A stretch of 17,662 bases of DNA from an uncultured Mesorhizobium sp. (GTDB lineage Bacteria > Pseudomonadota > Alphaproteobacteria > Rhizobiales > Rhizobiaceae), in the NCBI GenBank assembly GCA_937958475.1, contig CALFXR010000055.1, positions 1-17,662 on the forward strand. The letters are read 5' to 3'. Under the pieces are notes generated by a model that was not told the DNA's origin, did no database searches, and was given only the letters and a program-made list of their open reading frames with translations. How positions within the stretch are numbered: position 1 is the stretch's first letter; each line of letters opens with the position of its first letter. Shown here one piece after another: positions 15,080 to 17,662 of this stretch. The translations under genes were made by a program, and so were the position numbers.

Positions 15080-15547
15080 GTGGCGAGGGAAAGCGAACGC
15101 AAGTTTCTGGTGGCCGGCGACGCGTGGCGCGCCTGCGGCGGCGAAGCCGTGGCGATCACCCAGTTCTATGTCTTCGCCGAACCCGACCGCTCGGCGCGCG
15201 TGCGCCTGCGCGGCGACGGCAGGGCCACCATCACCATCAAGTTCGGCGACCACGGCCGCCACCGCGAGGAGTTCGAATACGCCGTGCCTTTCGCCGATGC
15301 GGAGGAGATGCGTGCCTTCGCCGCGGGCCGCGTCATCGAGAAGACCCGCCACCACGTGTTCTGGCGCGGCTATGTCTACGAGGTCGACGTCTTCGAGGGC
15401 GGGCTTTCCGGCCTGATCGTCGTCGAGCTGGAGACCCCCGACGAGGTTGCCGACGCCGACCTGCCGCCCTGGCTCGGGCGCGAGGTCACCGGCGACAGCG
15501 CCTACTACAATTCCAGCCTCGCCCTCTACGGGAGGCCCGCGCCGTGA
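15080..15547 (+). CDS. CYTH domain protein (triphosphate tunnel metalloenzyme family)
   Basis: A 155-residue single CYTH domain. ESERK at residues 4-8 is the ExExK signature, and alternating charged strands follow: ARVRLRGDGRATITIK, HREEFEYAVP, VIEKTRHHVFW, YEVDVFEG and LIVVELE. These line an eight-stranded tunnel that binds triphosphate groups with divalent metal. Family members include inorganic triphosphatases and adenylate cyclases of the CyaB type; triphosphatase or polyphosphate-related activity is most likely for this short bacterial form. The GTG at 15080 is chosen because the signature begins there. No Shine-Dalgarno precedes it, although the frame remains open upstream. It overlaps the CHAD gene by GTGA. 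Confidence 0.88.
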   Translation: MARESERKFLVAGDAWRACGGEAVAITQFYVFAEPDRSARVRLRGDGRATITIKFGDHGRHREEFEYAVPFADAEEMRAFAAGRVIEKTRHHVFWRGYVYEVDVFEGGLSGLIVVELETPDEVADADLPPWLGREVTGDSAYYNSSLALYGRPAP

Positions 15548-16461
15548 CCTACCGCATCAGGCCTGATCGCCCCTTCGCCGTCGAGATTCGCCGCATCGCC
15601 CGCGAACTGGTCGACGGCGTCATGTCCGACCTCGATCTCGCCCGGCGCAGGCCGGAGGAGGGCTTCCACCGCTGCCGTCGCCGCATCAAGCGGTTGCGCG
15701 CGCTGATCCGCCTGGTGCGTGCCGCCGATCCCGAATACTGGAAGGCCGAGGACGCCCGCTGGCGGGATCTGGCGCGCAGCATCGCCGGCGCCCGCGAGGC
15801 CGCCGCCCTGGTCGAGACTCTCGATCGCGTCGTCGCCGCCTTTCCCCGCGCGACGGCTGGAGACGGGTTCGCCGTCCTGCGCGCCGCGCTGGTGGCGCGC
15901 CACGACCGCATCGCCGGCGAGACCTCGGGCATCGATTCCGTCATCGGCGCCGCCGTCTGGACCGCCGAGGGCGGCCGCGCCGCCCTCGCCACCGCGACCT
16001 TGCCCGAGGATCCCGGCGAGGCGGCCGACCTGCTCGCGCAGGGGGCCGGCCGCGTCGTGCGCCGCGCCGCAAAGGCGCTGAAGGTGGCGCGCAGGTCCGG
16101 CGACACCGAGGATTTCCACGAGCTGCGCAAGTGCGTGAAGGCGCATGCCATGCATGTCGAACTGCTGCGCGCCTACTGGCCGCGGCCGGTCAAGGCGCGG
16201 CTGAAGGCGCTCGACGCGCTGGGCGAGCAACTCGGCGAACTCAACGACGCGCTCGTCATGCGGCTCCTTGCCGCATCCGACCATTCGGTCTTCGGTGGCG
16301 ACGAGACGCGCCGCCGGCTCCTGCGGCTGCTCGAGCGCTCGGAGAAGACGCTGCGCCGGCGTTGCATCGAGGGCGCCGAGGCCGCCTTCGATCCCGTCCC
16401 GCGCAAGATCGGCCGCAAGGTCGCCGGCCGCTACCGCGACGATGCGGCTGCGGCCGGCTGA
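15544..16461 (+). CDS. CHAD domain protein
   Basis: This 305-residue helical protein consists of a CHAD domain with the expected conserved histidines and basic clusters: FHRCRRRIKRLRA (41-53), FHELRKCVKAHAMH (191-204) and LGEQLGELNDALV near 220-240. CHAD domains bind polyphosphate and have been found on polyphosphate granules. Its GTG start overlaps the CYTH stop (GTGA, 15544-15547), so the two are translationally coupled; in many bacteria the two domains are fused in one chain (for example YgiF), which supports a shared function. The protein has no signal peptide and should be cytoplasmic. Catalytic activity is not established. Confidence 0.9.
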   Translation: MTYRIRPDRPFAVEIRRIARELVDGVMSDLDLARRRPEEGFHRCRRRIKRLRALIRLVRAADPEYWKAEDARWRDLARSIAGAREAAALVETLDRVVAAFPRATAGDGFAVLRAALVARHDRIAGETSGIDSVIGAAVWTAEGGRAALATATLPEDPGEAADLLAQGAGRVVRRAAKALKVARRSGDTEDFHELRKCVKAHAMHVELLRAYWPRPVKARLKALDALGEQLGELNDALVMRLLAASDHSVFGGDETRRRLLRLLERSEKTLRRRCIEGAEAAFDPVPRKIGRKVAGRYRDDAAAAG

Positions 16462-16537
16462 GCCGTCGCGGCCTTCACCTTTCTCGGCTCCCGGTCCATA
16501 GTCGCGGCCCACACGAGCGGGAGGCGTGCGGCAGGCG

Positions 16538-17347
16538 ATGAGCGCGGAGGGCGAAACCTATCTCGACCGGTTCGGACGCTTCCTCGCGCGCCGGCTGGAA
16601 TCGTCCTCCTCCGGCTACGAGCCCTACACGCCTTCCGATCCCGACACGCTGCGTCGCACGCTGGAACCCGGCGACATCCTCCTCGTCGAGGGCAACCAGA
16701 AGATCTCCGCGGCGATCAAGTACCTCACCCAGTCGACCTGGTCGCATTCGGCGCTCTATGTCGGCGACGCCCTGCCGGAGCCGGCCGGCGGCGGCGAACG
16801 GCCGCGCCTCGTCGAGGTCAATCTCGGCGACGGCTGCATCGGCGTGCCGCTGTCGAAGTACCGCACCTACAACACCCGCATCTGCCGGGCGAGCGGGCTG
16901 ACCCCGGAGGACCGCGCCAGGATCGTCTCGTTCATGGTCGAGCGCATCGGCCTGCGCTACGACCTGAAGAACATCTTCGACATGCTGCGCTACTTCTTCC
17001 CGACTCCGCCGGTGCCGGTGCGCTGGCGCCGACGCATGATCGCCTTCGGCTCCGGCGACCCGACACGGGCCGTCTGCTCGACGCTGATCGCCCAGGCCTA
17101 TGCCACGGTACGCTACCCGATCCTGCCCGAGATGACGCGTGCCCCCGGCCGCGCCTCGGCGCAGTCGCACTATTCGCGCGAGGAGATCCTGCACATCCGC
17201 CATCACTCGCTGTACACGCCGCGCGACTTCGACCTGTCGCCCTATTTCCGCATCGTCAAGCCGACGCTCGAATACGGCTTCGACTACCGCACCATAACCT
17301 GGGCGGAAGACGGCGGCGGCGCCCGGCGCGTCCGCGCCGCGGAGTAG
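16538..17347 (+). CDS. YiiX/YaeF-like permuted papain-fold hydrolase
   Basis: From the ATG at 16538 this is a 269-residue protein with the permuted NlpC/P60 (YiiX/YaeF, peptidase C92) arrangement: EPGDILLVEG (G45-D46), WSHSALYVG with H70, LVEVNLGDG with E93, and the catalytic cysteine late in the chain at C180 in AVCSTLIAQAY. Family members are proposed amidases, peptidases or acyl hydrolases; the substrate is unknown. No signal peptide is visible, unlike many cell-wall NlpC/P60 enzymes. A GTG at 16526 is in frame, but the GGGAGG at 16519-16524 is only 1 nt from it; the ATG is too far (13 nt) for ideal use, so the start is uncertain. It follows the CHAD gene by 76 nt on the same strand. Confidence 0.8.
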   Translation: MSAEGETYLDRFGRFLARRLESSSSGYEPYTPSDPDTLRRTLEPGDILLVEGNQKISAAIKYLTQSTWSHSALYVGDALPEPAGGGERPRLVEVNLGDGCIGVPLSKYRTYNTRICRASGLTPEDRARIVSFMVERIGLRYDLKNIFDMLRYFFPTPPVPVRWRRRMIAFGSGDPTRAVCSTLIAQAYATVRYPILPEMTRAPGRASAQSHYSREEILHIRHHSLYTPRDFDLSPYFRIVKPTLEYGFDYRTITWAEDGGGARRVRAAE

Positions 17348-17352
17348 GGCGG

Positions 17353-17662
17353 CTACGCCAGCCCGGCCTTGCGCACCGCCTCGGCCGAGCTGCGGCTCAC
17401 CGGCAACAGCGCGCCGCCCGGCATTTTCAGCAACAGCTTGCCGTCGCGACGCACGGCCCCCTGCACGGCGTCCAGCGCCACCCAGTGCGAGCGGTGGATC
17501 TGCAGGCCGGCAACGCCCGTCGTCTCGCGGATGGCGTCGGCGAGCCTCATCAGCACCAGCCCCGTCCCCTGGTCGGTGCGTACCTCGACATAGTGGTCGT
17601 TGACGGTCAGCGAGATCAGCCGGCCGCGCAGCCTGGGCGCGAGCCGTTCGACGATCGGCGGG
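17353..17662 (-). CDS. LytTR DNA-binding domain protein (C-terminal part)
   Basis: The gene runs leftwards and its 5' end is beyond the right edge. The last 102 residues are a LytTR domain: RLISLTVNDHYVEVRTDQG, LMRLADAIRETTGVAGLQIH, RSHWVALDAVQGAVRRDGK and LPVSRSSAEAVRKAGLA. LytTR domains bind DNA through a beta-fold, often in response regulators or membrane-anchored regulators, but the input domain is not in the window. The domain ends the protein, as usual. It converges with the papain-fold gene with a 5-nt gap. Confidence 0.9.
   Translation of the reverse strand, partial: PPIVERLAPRLRGRLISLTVNDHYVEVRTDQGTGLVLMRLADAIRETTGVAGLQIHRSHWVALDAVQGAVRRDGKLLLKMPGGALLPVSRSSAEAVRKAGLA

Noticed and set aside
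16465..16509. Direct repeat GTCGCGGCC between the CHAD and papain-fold genes
   Set aside because: Two 9-bp copies of a GC-rich word are expected by chance here, and no attachment-site or mobile-element features accompany them.

Overview
The window is about 17.7 kb of dense, very GC-rich bacterial chromosome with strong G/C bias at third codon positions. It looks like an alphaproteobacterium of the order Hyphomicrobiales (Rhizobiales). The clues are an Irr-type iron-control box in front of an MbfA membrane ferritin, an EcfG-type general-stress promoter (GGAAC, 16 nt, CGTT) in front of a YciF-like gene, a DUF1127 small protein, and a tripartite TAXI-TRAP transporter with a fused permease. Species cannot be assigned from sequence reading alone. 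I saw no insertion sequence, phage gene, CRISPR array, tRNA or rRNA.

Layout, left to right. (1) 1-2880, + strand: the 3' end of a proline-racemase-family gene whose second catalytic position is Thr (trans-3-hydroxy-L-proline dehydratase type), a LysE-family exporter, cysteine synthase (cysK) and a glutathione S-transferase-like protein. (2) 3012-6518, + strand: a complete TAXI-TRAP operon of periplasmic binding protein, fused DctQM permease and DUF1850 protein, with a large nested hairpin between the first two genes. (3) 6542-7536: a tiny unrecognised reverse-strand gene and a DUF892/YciF ferritin-like gene with a near-perfect EcfG promoter. (4) 7669-9102: an ArsR-family regulator divergent from a DUF1127 small protein and a NIPSNAP protein, followed by what looks like the decayed start of a third gene. 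(5) 9103-10086, - strand: mbfA, with an Irr box just upstream. (6) 10287-11276, + strand: a PLP-dependent threonine/serine dehydratase. (7) 11284-15005, - strand: a four-gene efflux operon (TetR/CecR-like regulator, HlyD-like lipoprotein adaptor, ABC ATPase, ABC-2 permease), a compact relative of E. coli cecR-ybhGFSR. An almost perfect palindrome sits inside its predicted promoter. (8) 15080-17347, + strand: a CYTH protein and a CHAD protein (translationally coupled, polyphosphate-related), then a YiiX/YaeF-like papain-fold hydrolase. (9) 17353-17662, - strand: the 3' part of a LytTR-domain regulator that runs off the window.

How the genes work together: the TAXI-TRAP genes form one uptake system, and region 7 is one self-regulated export system. 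mbfA ties the locus to iron homeostasis through Irr, and the yciF-like gene to general stress. The CYTH/CHAD pair suggests polyphosphate or triphosphate handling. The rest is ordinary amino-acid metabolism (hydroxyproline, cysteine, threonine/serine). I did not find a clearly new multi-gene system. The most useful observations are regulatory: the Irr box, the EcfG promoter, the intercistronic hairpin, the operator embedded in the tetR promoter with possible leaderless transcripts on both sides, and a probable gene remnant behind the NIPSNAP gene.
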